The notes below the pieces were generated by a model. That model saw only the letters and a program-made list of their open reading frames with translations. It was not told the origin of the DNA and made no database searches. Source: Hellea sp965224755 (GTDB lineage Bacteria > Pseudomonadota > Alphaproteobacteria > Caulobacterales > Maricaulaceae). Taken from it: DNA of 64,000 bases. The DNA is taken from contig OZ245061.1 of assembly GCA_965224755.1 (NCBI GenBank), positions 124,001-188,000 on the forward strand, given 5' to 3'. The stretch's first letter is position 1; every line of letters begins with the position of its first letter. The translations under genes were made by a program, and so were the position numbers. Positions 8,418 through 18,138 of the stretch are shown one piece after another.

Positions 8418-9101
8418 TTACGGATAATAAACAGCGGCCGTTAGGATTTTTGATGTCTCGCGGTCGTGGAACAAGGCGGCATAGGCTTGGCCCTCTATCG
8501 GCTGAATTTTTGTCTCGGCTTTGGCACCGTTCCAGCGCACGGATTTTACATCGGTGACGACATTTGAGATTTTTAATGTGCGCCCACCATTTTCACCGCG
8601 CCGGACAGGGACGGCCTGCTCGCCCGGGGTGAAGGCGATGATGACGAGTTTGGCAGAGGCATCTGCGCCGCAGGTTACGACGAGGCCGCCCTCCGTCAGG
8701 GTTAATTCGGCTTCGGGTTTATCGCTTGGGAGCGGCATGGAGTCGACGTCTTTTTGGGAATAGCGCGGGCTATGGGCTGAGCCGTTGAGTACGATTTGCG
8801 GGGTATAGACATTGGCGGCGCCCAAAGCGCGGCCATAGGCGCGTTGCCGTTTGGTGAATTCAGGATTTGCGAATGTGTCTTTCCAGCCAAGGTAATCCCA
8901 ATAGGTGACGCCGTAGGACAGCACGAGTTTGTCGCTGTCACCCGCAAGCTTGCTGACAAATTTATTGGCAGGCGGGCAGGACGAACAGCCTTGCGAGGTG
9001 AACAGCTCCACGACGGAGGAAGGTTGGTCTGCAGCCCAGGCGGAAATCGAGGCCGATGCGCTCATTAGAAGCGCGGCAGAGATAAGGAGTAATTTTTTCA
9101 T
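8418..9101 (-). CDS. DUF1223 family exported thioredoxin-fold protein
   Basis: A 227-residue protein with a Sec signal peptide (hydrophobic core LLLISAALLMSASAS, cleavage near AWA-AD). The mature part starts with VVELFTSQGCSSCPPA, the CxxC-bearing hallmark of DUF1223, a thioredoxin-like family common in alphaproteobacteria. The YWDYLGWKD segment is also typical. Likely periplasmic, function unknown; the CxxC suggests redox or metal handling. Confidence 0.88.
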   Translation of the reverse strand: MKKLLLISAALLMSASASISAWAADQPSSVVELFTSQGCSSCPPANKFVSKLAGDSDKLVLSYGVTYWDYLGWKDTFANPEFTKRQRAYGRALGAANVYTPQIVLNGSAHSPRYSQKDVDSMPLPSDKPEAELTLTEGGLVVTCGADASAKLVIIAFTPGEQAVPVRRGENGGRTLKISNVVTDVKSVRWNGAKAETKIQPIEGQAYAALFHDRETSKILTAAVYYP

Positions 9102-9178
9102 GCGACCCTTCTAATCGCCCAAAACTGAACGCGCTATAAACGGATACATCACAGTGCCGTGAATTTACATAGACGGCC

Positions 9179-10258
9179 CTACATAGACGGAATGGCGTTT
9201 TTCTTTTTCTTCTCTTCCGGGTCGAGGTCGGGTTGACCGTCCGCTGAGAGCAAAACCGCGAGCCAGCGCGTGGTCGGAAATTGCGCAAGAATGATCATAA
9301 TAATAACCGTGAGCGGCGCAGAGAGGAACATGCCGACCCCACCCCATAATGCGCCCCATAATGTTAGGGACAAGACAACGACAAGCGCCGAGAGGTTCAT
9401 AGAATCGCCCATCATTTTGGGCTGGATGGTATTGCCGATAATAAATTGCGCACCGAATAAAGCGCCTGCGAGAATGGCAACACGTCCGGTACTGTCAAAT
9501 TGTACGAGCGCAAACATGACCGGCAGGACGACGGCGGCAAGTCCGCCAACAATAGGAATATAGTTGAGGATAAAAATTACCAAAGCCCAAAACAGGGCAT
9601 TATCCAGCCCTAAAGCAGTCATGGCGATATAAGACACGACTGTTTGCATCAGGCTGATAATCGTTTGCACGCCGAGATATTTCTCAATCGAATGACGAAT
9701 GCGGACAAAGACTTTCGAGGCTTGGGCGCGGCGGTTTTTATCCGGGAAGAGATCATTCATCTTTTTCGGGAAGGAGGATTGCGCGGCAAAAAGAAACGCC
9801 ACATAAATGGCGATCAGCATGAAATTGGAAACAACGCCTTGGATAGAGGCGGCAAAACCGGCAAGGCCCGCCTGAATTTTCTCCGATATGCCGAAACGCT
9901 CATTCAGCGCTCCGAAGCTAACATCTTCCTGCCCCGTCGCGTTGCCGACCCATGAAAAAATATCGTTGAGCCGGGCTTGATAGCGCGGGGCTTCATCAAC
10001 AACGCTCGCCGCCGTATCAGCGATAATGATGACAATCCCGACTAGCGCGGCAACAACCGTCAGCACCGCAATGATCAAAGCCAGCCAATAGGGAAGTTTC
10101 GACGAGAGCCCGTCCAGCCAACGCGCAAAAGCGTCGATAATCAGCCAGATAAAAATTGCCAGCGCAAAGGGCGTGATAATATCGCGCATAAAATAGAGGA
10201 CGGTCGTCCCGGCAATAAAGGTCAAAATCAGCAGGCAGGTGCGTATCGTATTATCCAT
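9179..10258 (-). CDS. AI-2E family transporter (PerM-like permease)
   Basis: A 359-residue polytopic inner-membrane protein with seven to eight hydrophobic helices. The family signature is visible in ILNYIPIVGGLAA (about residue 235) and the late GVGMFLSAPLTVIIMI segment, with a long polar loop around residues 80-150. Members export AI-2 or act as sodium/proton antiporters; which applies here cannot be read. It is transcribed divergently from the DUF853 ATPase gene. Confidence 0.88.
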   Translation of the reverse strand: MDNTIRTCLLILTFIAGTTVLYFMRDIITPFALAIFIWLIIDAFARWLDGLSSKLPYWLALIIAVLTVVAALVGIVIIIADTAASVVDEAPRYQARLNDIFSWVGNATGQEDVSFGALNERFGISEKIQAGLAGFAASIQGVVSNFMLIAIYVAFLFAAQSSFPKKMNDLFPDKNRRAQASKVFVRIRHSIEKYLGVQTIISLMQTVVSYIAMTALGLDNALFWALVIFILNYIPIVGGLAAVVLPVMFALVQFDSTGRVAILAGALFGAQFIIGNTIQPKMMGDSMNLSALVVVLSLTLWGALWGGVGMFLSAPLTVIIMIILAQFPTTRWLAVLLSADGQPDLDPEEKKKKNAIPSM

Positions 10259-10348
10259 AACCCTATTTGCGCGTGTTTTGCCCTCGCCGTCAATATTGCA
10301 TTCGCGCGCAATAGGCCATATCAGAGAGGAAATTATCTGGAGGGATAG

Positions 10349-11848
10349 ATGAATAATTCCATATTTGTTGGCACGGATACAGACGGCAAACGTCAGGAGC
10401 TGTTATTCAAGCTCGCCAATCGCCACGGCCTTGTTGCCGGCGCGACGGGTACGGGCAAGACGGTGACTTCGCAAATTCTTATGGAAGGCTTTTCCAAAGC
10501 CGGCGTGCCGGTTTTTGCCGCCGATGTGAAAGGTGACCTCTCGGGCATCTCTCAGGCCGGGAGTAAATCCCATAAATTGCATGATAAATTGATCAGCCGC
10601 GCCACTAAAATCGGGCTGGAAAATTATAAATATGTCGCCATGCCGACAATTTTCTGGGACCTTTACGGCAAACAAGGCCATCCCGTGCGTACAACGATTT
10701 CGGAAATGGGCCCGGTATTGCTCTCGCGCCTTATGAGATTGAACGCAACACAAGAAGGCATTTTAACCATCGCCTTTGAACTCGCCGATGATGAGAGCAT
10801 GTTATTGCTCGACCTTAAAGATTTGCGGGCGCTGCTCAATTATATCTCCGATAACAAAGCCGAGATGAGCCGCGAATATGGCAATGTCACTTCGCAATCC
10901 GTGGCCGCCATTCAGCGCTCACTTTTGATCCTTGAACGCGAGGGCGCGGAGCGTTTCTTTGCCGAACCCGCGCTCAAACTTGAAGATTTTATACGCGTTG
11001 ACAGAACCGGGCGCGGCGCCGTGTCTATTCTCGCCGCTGATGAAGTGATCAACTCACCAAGACTTTATTCGACTTTCCTCCTCTGGCTGCTCTCAGAGCT
11101 TTTTGAAGAACTGCCCGAAGTCGGTAATCCGGACAAACCGGTCATGGTGTTCTTCTTTGATGAAGCACATCTTTTATTTGATGACGCGCCCAAAGTGCTG
11201 GTTGATAAAATTGAACAAGTCGCCCGCCTCATCCGCTCCAAAGGGGTGGGTATTTATTTCTTGACCCAAAACCCGATGGATATTCCCGACTCTGTGCTCG
11301 GACAGCTCGGCAATCGCATCCAACATGCCCTGCGCGCTTATACGCCCAAAGAACAAAAATCTGTGCGCGCGGCGGCGAGTTCTTTTCGCGAGAATCCTAA
11401 TCTTGATACGGAAGAGGTGATTACCGATCTCGGCATCGGCGAAGCCCTCGTCTCGCTGCTGGATGCCAAAGGCGTGCCGGGCATTGTCGGGCGCACGCTG
11501 ATCCGCCCGCCCGCCTCGCGCCTTGGCCCGGCAACCAAAGCCGAGCGCAAAGCCGTGATGGCAAATAGCCCGGTCATCGGCATCTATGACGAAACCATTG
11601 ACCGCGAGAGCGCTTACGAGATTCTGGAAAAGAAAACCGAAGCCATGGCCAAAGAGGCTGAAAAAGCTGAAGCCAAAGCGGCTAAAGAAAAGGCGGCGAC
11701 CAAGAAAAAGAAACCACCCTCGCACCGCAGCAAACGAAAGAAACAAAACCCTTTCATGAAAGAAATCAAACATGAGGGTAAACTCTTCCTGCGCAGAGAG
11801 GGCCGCAAAATCTTTCGCGGTCTGCTGGGGAGCGTCCTGCGCCGCTAA
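10349..11848 (+). CDS. HerA-like/DUF853 P-loop ATPase
   Basis: A 499-residue ATPase related to E. coli YjgR. Walker A GATGTGKT (about residues 32-39) and Walker B VFFFDEAH (about 270-277) are clear, and IYFLTQNPMDIP carries the sensor region typical of HerA/FtsK-like ATPases. The last 75 or so residues form a Lys/Ala/Glu-rich coiled coil and a basic tail. The biological role of DUF853 proteins is not established. GGAGGG lies before the start. The stop overlaps the ATG of gluQ by one base (TAATG), so the two are coupled. Confidence 0.87.
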   Translation: MNNSIFVGTDTDGKRQELLFKLANRHGLVAGATGTGKTVTSQILMEGFSKAGVPVFAADVKGDLSGISQAGSKSHKLHDKLISRATKIGLENYKYVAMPTIFWDLYGKQGHPVRTTISEMGPVLLSRLMRLNATQEGILTIAFELADDESMLLLDLKDLRALLNYISDNKAEMSREYGNVTSQSVAAIQRSLLILEREGAERFFAEPALKLEDFIRVDRTGRGAVSILAADEVINSPRLYSTFLLWLLSELFEELPEVGNPDKPVMVFFFDEAHLLFDDAPKVLVDKIEQVARLIRSKGVGIYFLTQNPMDIPDSVLGQLGNRIQHALRAYTPKEQKSVRAAASSFRENPNLDTEEVITDLGIGEALVSLLDAKGVPGIVGRTLIRPPASRLGPATKAERKAVMANSPVIGIYDETIDRESAYEILEKKTEAMAKEAEKAEAKAAKEKAATKKKKPPSHRSKRKKQNPFMKEIKHEGKLFLRREGRKIFRGLLGSVLRR

Positions 11849-12720
11849 TGCTCACTCGTTTCGCGCCTTCCCCCACGGGCTATTTACATCTCGGCCATGC
11901 GTTCGCCGCGAAAGAAGCCTTTGGTTTTGGCGATTGCCTGCTGCGCATCGAAGATATCGACCACACGCGCTGTAAGCCCGAATATACCAAGGCCATATAT
12001 GAGGACTTGGAATGGCTCGGTTTTAAGTGGCCCCAAAGCTCGAAAACGCCTGTTCGGGTGCAAAACCAACATTACGGCGATTATCTCGCGGCCTTACAAG
12101 AGCTTTTAGAGCGCGGCCTCGCTTATCCCTGCACGCTGACGAGAGGCGAGATCAAGACGGGGCAATCGCCTCGCGCCCGTAATATGTCGCCGCCCTATTG
12201 GGAAGCTTTCGAAACCGGAAAATCTTCCCCTGCCCCCGCTCTCCCCTTCGCCATCCGCCTCAATTTAAGGCAAAGCTTGACTGAAATAAGTGAGCGCTCA
12301 CTTACTTTTAAAGACCACAAGCCAATAAATGAGGCGGCAAGGAATGAAGAGATAAGGCAGGTTGAGCCTATAGAGCGTGATGCGGCGGAGACCGTGCAAG
12401 GCTGGATAAGTCAAGGCCGTCCAGACCCGATTATCGGGCGTAAAGACATTGCCGTGAGTTACCATATTGCTGTCGCCCATGATGACGCGGCCCAGAATAT
12501 CACCCATATTGTACGGGGTATGGATTTGTTCGAGGAAACGCCGCTGCATGTTTTAATTCAGGCCCTGATGGGATGGCCGACGCCCGTCTATCATCACCAC
12601 GCTCTATTGCTCGGCGGCGACGGAGAGAAACTTTCCAAACGCGGACGAGACATAACGATCCGTTCTCTGCGCGAAAAAGGCCTGACAGCGCGGCAGGTTT
12701 TGGATATGGCGTCTATATGA
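11848..12720 (+). CDS. gluQ: Glutamyl-Q tRNA(Asp) synthetase
   Basis: At 290 residues this is the short paralogue of the GluRS catalytic domain that attaches glutamate to queuosine in the anticodon of tRNA(Asp). The class-I motifs are present: HIGH-like YLHLGHA near the start, RIEDIDHTR, and KMSKS-like KLSKR near 255. No anticodon-binding domain follows, as expected. Odd: where relatives have a Cys-rich zinc site after the YxC segment, only one Cys (AYPCTLTRGEI) remains, so the zinc site is probably lost. Its stop overlaps the next gene (ATGA). Confidence 0.9.
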   Translation: MLTRFAPSPTGYLHLGHAFAAKEAFGFGDCLLRIEDIDHTRCKPEYTKAIYEDLEWLGFKWPQSSKTPVRVQNQHYGDYLAALQELLERGLAYPCTLTRGEIKTGQSPRARNMSPPYWEAFETGKSSPAPALPFAIRLNLRQSLTEISERSLTFKDHKPINEAARNEEIRQVEPIERDAAETVQGWISQGRPDPIIGRKDIAVSYHIAVAHDDAAQNITHIVRGMDLFEETPLHVLIQALMGWPTPVYHHHALLLGGDGEKLSKRGRDITIRSLREKGLTARQVLDMASI

Positions 12721-13769
12721 CTAAAAAAGCCAACAATGATTTCGTTTTCGATATCTGGTATTTTGCCGGGCTGGCGACTGACCTCCCCAAAGGCCAAATG
12801 CTGCGCCGCGAAATTGCGGGCGAGCCGGTTAATCTTGGCCGCAGCGAGGACGGAGCCTTATTTGCCATGCGCGATATCTGCCCCCACCGCGCCGCGCCGC
12901 TCTCGGCTGGCTGTATCAAAGACGGCACCGTGGAATGTCCCTATCATGGTTGGCGTTTCGGCATTGATGACGGGACCTGTAAGGAGATTCCCTCGCTCAC
13001 CTCGGATCAATCCATGGAGACGGAAAAAATTAAAGTCCGCATCTATCCTGTTCGCGAAGACGGGCAACTTATCTGGGTCTATATCGCGCGGGATAAACGC
13101 TTTTCCGGCGTCCCGCCTATCGACCCGCCAGCCTTTCCCATGGCAAACCGCAAGGCCTGTATGGATGACGACCTCATCCTGAACTGCCATGTCGATCACG
13201 CGGTGATTGGATTGATGGATCCCGCCCACGGGCCCTATGTGCACCGGCAATGGTGGTGGCGCTCTGAAAAATCCATCCACGATAAAGCCAAAGCCTTTGA
13301 GCCGCGCGAGCGAGGCTTCGCCATGGCCGCCCATACGCCCTCCTCCAACAGCTTTGCCTATAAGCTCCTCGGCGGGAAACCCGTCACAGAGATTACCTTC
13401 CGACTGCCGGGCATCCGCACCGAGGAAATCAAAGTCGGGAAAAAGACGCTGCTCTCTTTCACCGCCGTCACGCCAATGGACGCGGGCCGCACCCATATCC
13501 GGCAAATCTTTTTCACCGATATGGGCCTCATCAGGCTCCTAGCCCCCTTCCTCAAACCCTTCGCCAAAACCTTCCTCCGCCAAGACGGCGATATGGTTGA
13601 TCTCCAGCAAATGGGCCTAAAACATGACCCGCGCCTGATGCTCATCGACGACGCCGACACCCAAGCCAAATGGTATCACGCCCTCAAAAAAGAATGGGCC
13701 AAATCCCGCAAGGAAGGCCGCGTCTTTAAAAATCCGGTAAAAGCAAAAATATTGAAGTGGCGAAGTTAA
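12717..13769 (+). CDS. Rieske non-heme iron oxygenase, alpha-subunit type
   Basis: A 350-residue protein with an N-terminal Rieske 2Fe-2S domain: ligands Cys55 and His57 in CPHRAAPL, Cys74 and His77 in CPYHGWRF. The C-terminal domain carries the mononuclear iron motif around DPAHGPYVH (HxxxxH). Such enzymes hydroxylate or demethylate aromatic or lipid substrates with an external reductase; none is encoded nearby and the substrate is unknown. I place the start at ATG 12717, overlapping the gluQ stop by ATGA; a longer frame from 12573 is only read-through of gluQ sequence. Confidence 0.87.
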   Translation: MTKKANNDFVFDIWYFAGLATDLPKGQMLRREIAGEPVNLGRSEDGALFAMRDICPHRAAPLSAGCIKDGTVECPYHGWRFGIDDGTCKEIPSLTSDQSMETEKIKVRIYPVREDGQLIWVYIARDKRFSGVPPIDPPAFPMANRKACMDDDLILNCHVDHAVIGLMDPAHGPYVHRQWWWRSEKSIHDKAKAFEPRERGFAMAAHTPSSNSFAYKLLGGKPVTEITFRLPGIRTEEIKVGKKTLLSFTAVTPMDAGRTHIRQIFFTDMGLIRLLAPFLKPFAKTFLRQDGDMVDLQQMGLKHDPRLMLIDDADTQAKWYHALKKEWAKSRKEGRVFKNPVKAKILKWRS

Positions 13770-13920
13770 AGTTACACCCTCGCAACCCCGCCTTGCCAGT
13801 TATTTTTTGATTTTTACGGCTCAACTATTTGGATATAGATAGCTTAGGCGGCAATAGGGAAACGAGAGCTTGGCTCGTCCTATATGATCACCCTATACAG
13901 CGGCCCCGAAAATAGGGTAA

Positions 13921-15672
13921 ATGCAACACATGAAACAAATATTCAAACACCATGTGTCGCGCCGTAACCTGCTCGGGGCATTTACGGCCACCACGGCTGC
14001 TGCTTGCGCGCCCAAAATCTCCGAAACCTTTACGGCACGTTCAAATGCTGTCACAGGCACGTTCTCCCACGGTATTGCTTCGGGTGATCCGCTGGCCCAT
14101 GCCGTCATTCTTTGGACACGCGTCACCCCTGATAACCCGATGGACGGGCCTGTCGAGGTCATCTGGGAGATGGATAAGGACTCGGGGTTTGGCTCACTAT
14201 CTGCATCAGGGGCTTTCACGACAAATGCCGCGCGGGACTGGACGGTGAAAGTTGATGCCGCAGACCTCGATGCGGGCGTGGTCTATTATTACCGTTTCCG
14301 CGTGGGCGATAAAACCTCGCCTATTGGCACGACGAAAACACTGCCGGGCGGCGCGATTGATAAAGCCCGCTTTGCCGTCGTCTCTTGCGCCAATTGGGAG
14401 CACGGCTTTTTTAACACCTATGACCATATTGCCCGCCAAGATCATTTTGACGCTGTTATTCATCTCGGCGATTATTATTACGAATATGCGGCGGGCCGCT
14501 ATACCAATGCCGCCGCCAAAGATATGGGCCGCCGCCATATGCCCGAACATGAGGTCGTGAGTTTGCAAGATTACCGTCTTCGCCACGCGCAATACCGCTC
14601 GGATAATGGCCTGCAAAGCCTCACCGCTAAAATGCCGATGATCGCGATTTGGGACGATCACGAAACCAGTAATGATAGCTGGAAGGGCGGGGCGGAAAAC
14701 CACCAAGACGACGAAGGCGAGTGGGACGCCCGCCGCCAAGCCGCTTTGCGCGCCTATTATGAATGGATGCCCATCCGGGAGCCGCGCAAAGGGCGGTTGC
14801 GGCAAGATATTTTCCGCAGCTATGATTGGGGGGATTTACTGACATTAGTGACCGTCGAAACACGGCTAACAGCGCGGGGCGAACCGCTGGTTATCGAAGA
14901 TTATTACGACGAGATCAAAGCCGCCGGCAACGCTGATAGTTTCAAGGCCGAAATTTTAAATGATCCCACGCGGGAGATGTTCGGGCCTGTGCAGAGCGAT
15001 TTTATTATTGATACTCTGAAAGCCTCCAAGGCCAAAAATGTGCCGTGGCGCCTCATCGCCAATCAGGTGATTATGGGGCGAGTGCTAACAGCCGACCTAG
15101 CGCCTTATGTTGACGAAACCGCCATACAAGAGATTGAAAAAGATTGGGTGGGAATTCGCGATTCTGTGGCGCTGTCCAAATATAACCTCCCCGTCTACCC
15201 GGATAGCTGGGATGGCTACCCTGTTGCGCGGGAGACTTTCTATCAACGCCTCATAGAGGCAGGCGTGCAGGATATTATTGTTTTGACGGGCGATGCCCAT
15301 GAGTTTTGGGTCAATGATTTAACCGCTGATAGCGGCGAAAAACTGGGCGTTGAATTTGTCACCAGCTCGGTCTCGTCCAAAACCCTTACAGCCTATCTCG
15401 GCGAGGGGACGGCAGATTATGCGCTGCTTTTAACGCAGAGCAATCCCGACGCGCTTTATTATAACGCGCTGCATAACGGCTATATCGACCTCACTTTAGG
15501 CCGCCAAAAAGGCCATGTTAAAATGATTGCAACCAGCACGGTGATTGATACCAGCTATGAAGTTTTCACCGCCGCAGAGTTTACAATTCGCCGCGATAAA
15601 GACAGCGTCAAAGCGGCAAGCCCCAAGGGCCTGAACTTGAAACAACGCGCCCTATTCAGCGGGCTCGGCTAG
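13921..15672 (+). CDS. phoD: Alkaline phosphatase D (PhoD-like metallophosphoesterase), Tat-exported
   Basis: A 583-residue protein with a twin-arginine signal (SRRNLLGAF, Arg14-Arg15) followed by the PhoD N-terminal beta domain (FSHGIASGDP, VILWTRVTP) and the metallophosphoesterase core (FAVVSCANWEHGFF, IHLGDYYYEY, IWDDHE, VLTGDAHEFW). It releases phosphate from mono- and diesters in the periplasm using iron and calcium. ATG 13921 or 13930 may be the start. The last 21 bases overlap the convergent hydroxylase gene. Confidence 0.92.
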   Translation: MQHMKQIFKHHVSRRNLLGAFTATTAAACAPKISETFTARSNAVTGTFSHGIASGDPLAHAVILWTRVTPDNPMDGPVEVIWEMDKDSGFGSLSASGAFTTNAARDWTVKVDAADLDAGVVYYYRFRVGDKTSPIGTTKTLPGGAIDKARFAVVSCANWEHGFFNTYDHIARQDHFDAVIHLGDYYYEYAAGRYTNAAAKDMGRRHMPEHEVVSLQDYRLRHAQYRSDNGLQSLTAKMPMIAIWDDHETSNDSWKGGAENHQDDEGEWDARRQAALRAYYEWMPIREPRKGRLRQDIFRSYDWGDLLTLVTVETRLTARGEPLVIEDYYDEIKAAGNADSFKAEILNDPTREMFGPVQSDFIIDTLKASKAKNVPWRLIANQVIMGRVLTADLAPYVDETAIQEIEKDWVGIRDSVALSKYNLPVYPDSWDGYPVARETFYQRLIEAGVQDIIVLTGDAHEFWVNDLTADSGEKLGVEFVTSSVSSKTLTAYLGEGTADYALLLTQSNPDALYYNALHNGYIDLTLGRQKGHVKMIATSTVIDTSYEVFTAAEFTIRRDKDSVKAASPKGLNLKQRALFSGLG

Positions 15673-16611
15673 AGCTAATTCCGGCAGCCCCGGGGTTCCG
15701 GCCTGTTCGGGATGAGCGTTGACGAAATCCTGTTTTAACGCCTTCGAGCCCTTACGCGAACCGTCATGCGAATATCCGGGCGGGGCGAATATATAGCCAA
15801 GGCGCTGACCGAGTTTAAGCCCCGGCGCGGCAACGTCTTTGAAAATATTGATCAGTTCAATGAAAGCGATCTTGACCGGATTAAAAGTGCCGACCGGTTT
15901 AATAATCCCGTAAGCGATTTTTTCATCCGTTTGTTCAGGCACAAAGGTTCCGAAAAGCTTGTCCCAGGTAATGAATATGCCGGCGAAATTGGAATCCAGA
16001 TATCGCGGATTAGTGCCATGATGGACGCGGTGATGGCTCGGCGTATTAAAAATGTATTCAAACCAACGGGGCATTTTATGGATCGCCTCAGTATGAATCC
16101 AGAATTGATAGAGCAGGTTAAGGCTGGCGACAAACCCAATCAACAAAGGATGAAAGCCAAATAATATCAGCGGCGAGGAGAGCAGCACATATCCGGTGAA
16201 ATGATTATTCCAAGGCTGGCGCAAAGCGGTGGAGAGATTATAATGCTCCGAGCTGTGATGCACGACATGGGCCGACCAAAACCAGCGGATCATATGTGCG
16301 GCGCGGTGTTTCCAATAATAGAGAAAATCCTGAGCTATCAGCGCTGCAAATATGACAGGGAGACTATAGCCAAAGTCGATAAATCTGAACTTCCAAAGCC
16401 AAATCAAAAACCCAAGGCTGATAAATCCCATCGCCAGATCGGAGACAAGATTGCCAAGCCCCATGGCCATGGAGGCAAAAGCGTCTTTTTTCTCATAGCG
16501 GCCACTTAACCTCTTGCGCGATATAAAAAACCACTCCAGCACAATTGAGCCGATAAAGAACGGCCCAGCAAAGACGAGGATCATGGGGAAATTGGGCATT
16601 TGTGTTTCCAT
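15652..16611 (-). CDS. Sterol desaturase/fatty acid hydroxylase family protein
   Basis: An integral membrane di-iron enzyme of about 319 residues. The eight-histidine pattern is visible: HRAAH, HVVHH and HHRVHH, between hydrophobic helices. Family members hydroxylate or desaturate fatty acids, sterols or carotenoids; the substrate here is unknown. The C-terminal 70 or so residues are a soluble extension. Start uncertain: ATG 16611 chosen, with ATG 16635 and 16599 as alternatives. The gene end overlaps phoD by 21 bases. Confidence 0.85.
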   Translation of the reverse strand: METQMPNFPMILVFAGPFFIGSIVLEWFFISRKRLSGRYEKKDAFASMAMGLGNLVSDLAMGFISLGFLIWLWKFRFIDFGYSLPVIFAALIAQDFLYYWKHRAAHMIRWFWSAHVVHHSSEHYNLSTALRQPWNNHFTGYVLLSSPLILFGFHPLLIGFVASLNLLYQFWIHTEAIHKMPRWFEYIFNTPSHHRVHHGTNPRYLDSNFAGIFITWDKLFGTFVPEQTDEKIAYGIIKPVGTFNPVKIAFIELINIFKDVAAPGLKLGQRLGYIFAPPGYSHDGSRKGSKALKQDFVNAHPEQAGTPGLPELALAEPAE

Positions 16612-16724
16612 AAACCATCTGATGCATAATGTCATAAAAAGTCAATATTGCGCCATAAGAAACCGTCTGGCACATCTACGTTCAAGCTGTCATAAGCCCA
16701 AAGGTATAATGTAAAGGAACGCTC

Positions 16725-18029
16725 ATGCGCGTTGTTATGGTTGGTACGGGATATGTCGGATTGGTCTCCGGAGTCTGTTTTGCAGATTTCGGCCATGACG
16801 TCATCTGCGTCGATAAAGACCCCGCCAAGATAGAAACCCTCAATAGCGGCGGCATCCCGATTTTCGAACCGGGGCTGGAAAGGCTCGTCGCCAAGAATGT
16901 CAAAGCAGGACGGCTGTCTTTTACAACCGATCTTGGCGCGGCCATGAAAGAGGCGGAGGCCGTCTTTATCGCCGTGGGCACGCCGTCCCGGCGCGGGGAC
17001 GGTTATGCCGATTTGTCTTACGTCTATGCGGCGGCTGAGGAAATCGCGCAGCATATGAACGGCTTTACTATCATTGTCACCAAATCCACAGTGCCTGTCG
17101 GGACAGGTGACGAAGTCGAGAAGATCATAGCTAAACATCACGGCGCGGATGATTTCGCCGTGGTTTCCAATCCCGAATTCCTGCGCGAGGGCGCTGCGAT
17201 TGCAGATTTCAAGCGGCCCGACCGCGTCGTTGTCGGCACAGATGACAGCCGCGCACAAGCAGTGATGCGCGCGCTTTACCGCCCGCTCTATATCAACGAA
17301 ACCCCAATTGTCTTTACGTCGCGCCGGACATCCGAGCTAATCAAATACGCCGCCAATAGCTTCCTTGCCGCCAAAATCACATTCATCAATGAAATGGCGG
17401 ATCTTTGCGAGGCCGTAGGCGCAAATGTGCAGGAAGTGGCCAAGGCTATCGGGCTGGATAAACGTATTGGTGGTAAATTCCTCCATGCTGGGCCCGGTTA
17501 TGGCGGCTCTTGTTTTCCTAAAGACACATTAGCGCTCGTTCGCACCGCCGAAGAAGCGAAGGTTCCGCTCACTATCGTCAGCGCTGTGGTCGGCGCCAAT
17601 GAGGCCCGAAAAACGCGTATGGCGCATAAAATTACCCGCGCTATGGGCGACGACGTCAAAGGCAAAACTATCGCCGTGCTCGGCCTTGCTTTTAAGCCCA
17701 ATACCGATGATATGCGCGACGCGCCGAGCCTGACCATCATTGCGCATTTGCAAGATAAAGGGGCGACCATTCGCGCTTATGATCCCGAAGCCATGAATGA
17801 GGCCAAAAAATTACTCGAAAATGTGGCCTATATGAACGGGCCATATGAAGCGCTGGACGGCGCGGATGCCCTCGTCATTATCACCGAATGGGATCAGTTT
17901 CGCGCCCTTGATCTCGCCCGGGTCAAAACCCTGCTAAATGCCCCGACTGTCATTGACCTTCGCAATATTTATCAACCGGAAACCATGAAAGCTGCGGGCT
18001 TTAACTATTCCAGCGTGGGCCGCCCTTAA
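16725..18029 (+). CDS. ugd: UDP-glucose 6-dehydrogenase
   Basis: A 434-residue enzyme oxidising UDP-glucose to UDP-glucuronate with two NAD+. The N-terminal Rossmann motif GTGYVGLVSG, the central SNPEFLREG and FLAAKITFINE segments, and the catalytic Cys263 in GYGGSCFPKD are all present. It opens the nucleotide-sugar block with glmS and galU; galU supplies its substrate and the epimerase at 21073-22035 can use its product. AAAGGA lies before the start. Confidence 0.93.
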   Translation: MRVVMVGTGYVGLVSGVCFADFGHDVICVDKDPAKIETLNSGGIPIFEPGLERLVAKNVKAGRLSFTTDLGAAMKEAEAVFIAVGTPSRRGDGYADLSYVYAAAEEIAQHMNGFTIIVTKSTVPVGTGDEVEKIIAKHHGADDFAVVSNPEFLREGAAIADFKRPDRVVVGTDDSRAQAVMRALYRPLYINETPIVFTSRRTSELIKYAANSFLAAKITFINEMADLCEAVGANVQEVAKAIGLDKRIGGKFLHAGPGYGGSCFPKDTLALVRTAEEAKVPLTIVSAVVGANEARKTRMAHKITRAMGDDVKGKTIAVLGLAFKPNTDDMRDAPSLTIIAHLQDKGATIRAYDPEAMNEAKKLLENVAYMNGPYEALDGADALVIITEWDQFRALDLARVKTLLNAPTVIDLRNIYQPETMKAAGFNYSSVGRP

Positions 18030-18138
18030 AATCACTTGATTTGGAACAAATTTTGCACGGATAACCGTGAAAAAAGCATAGTGTCTTTTCCCCTGCGCGG
18101 CTAAAGACTATCAAAGACTAAACGCTAAAGGCGAATTT

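Noticed and set aside
12573..12716. N-terminal extension of the Rieske oxygenase
   Set aside because: It overlaps the gluQ catalytic end in another frame; ATG 12717 gives the ATGA overlap and a normal start.
18030..18138. Possible glmS ribozyme or riboswitch
   Set aside because: Only a 5-bp hairpin is present; none of the ribozyme core is visible and such ribozymes are typical of Gram-positives.
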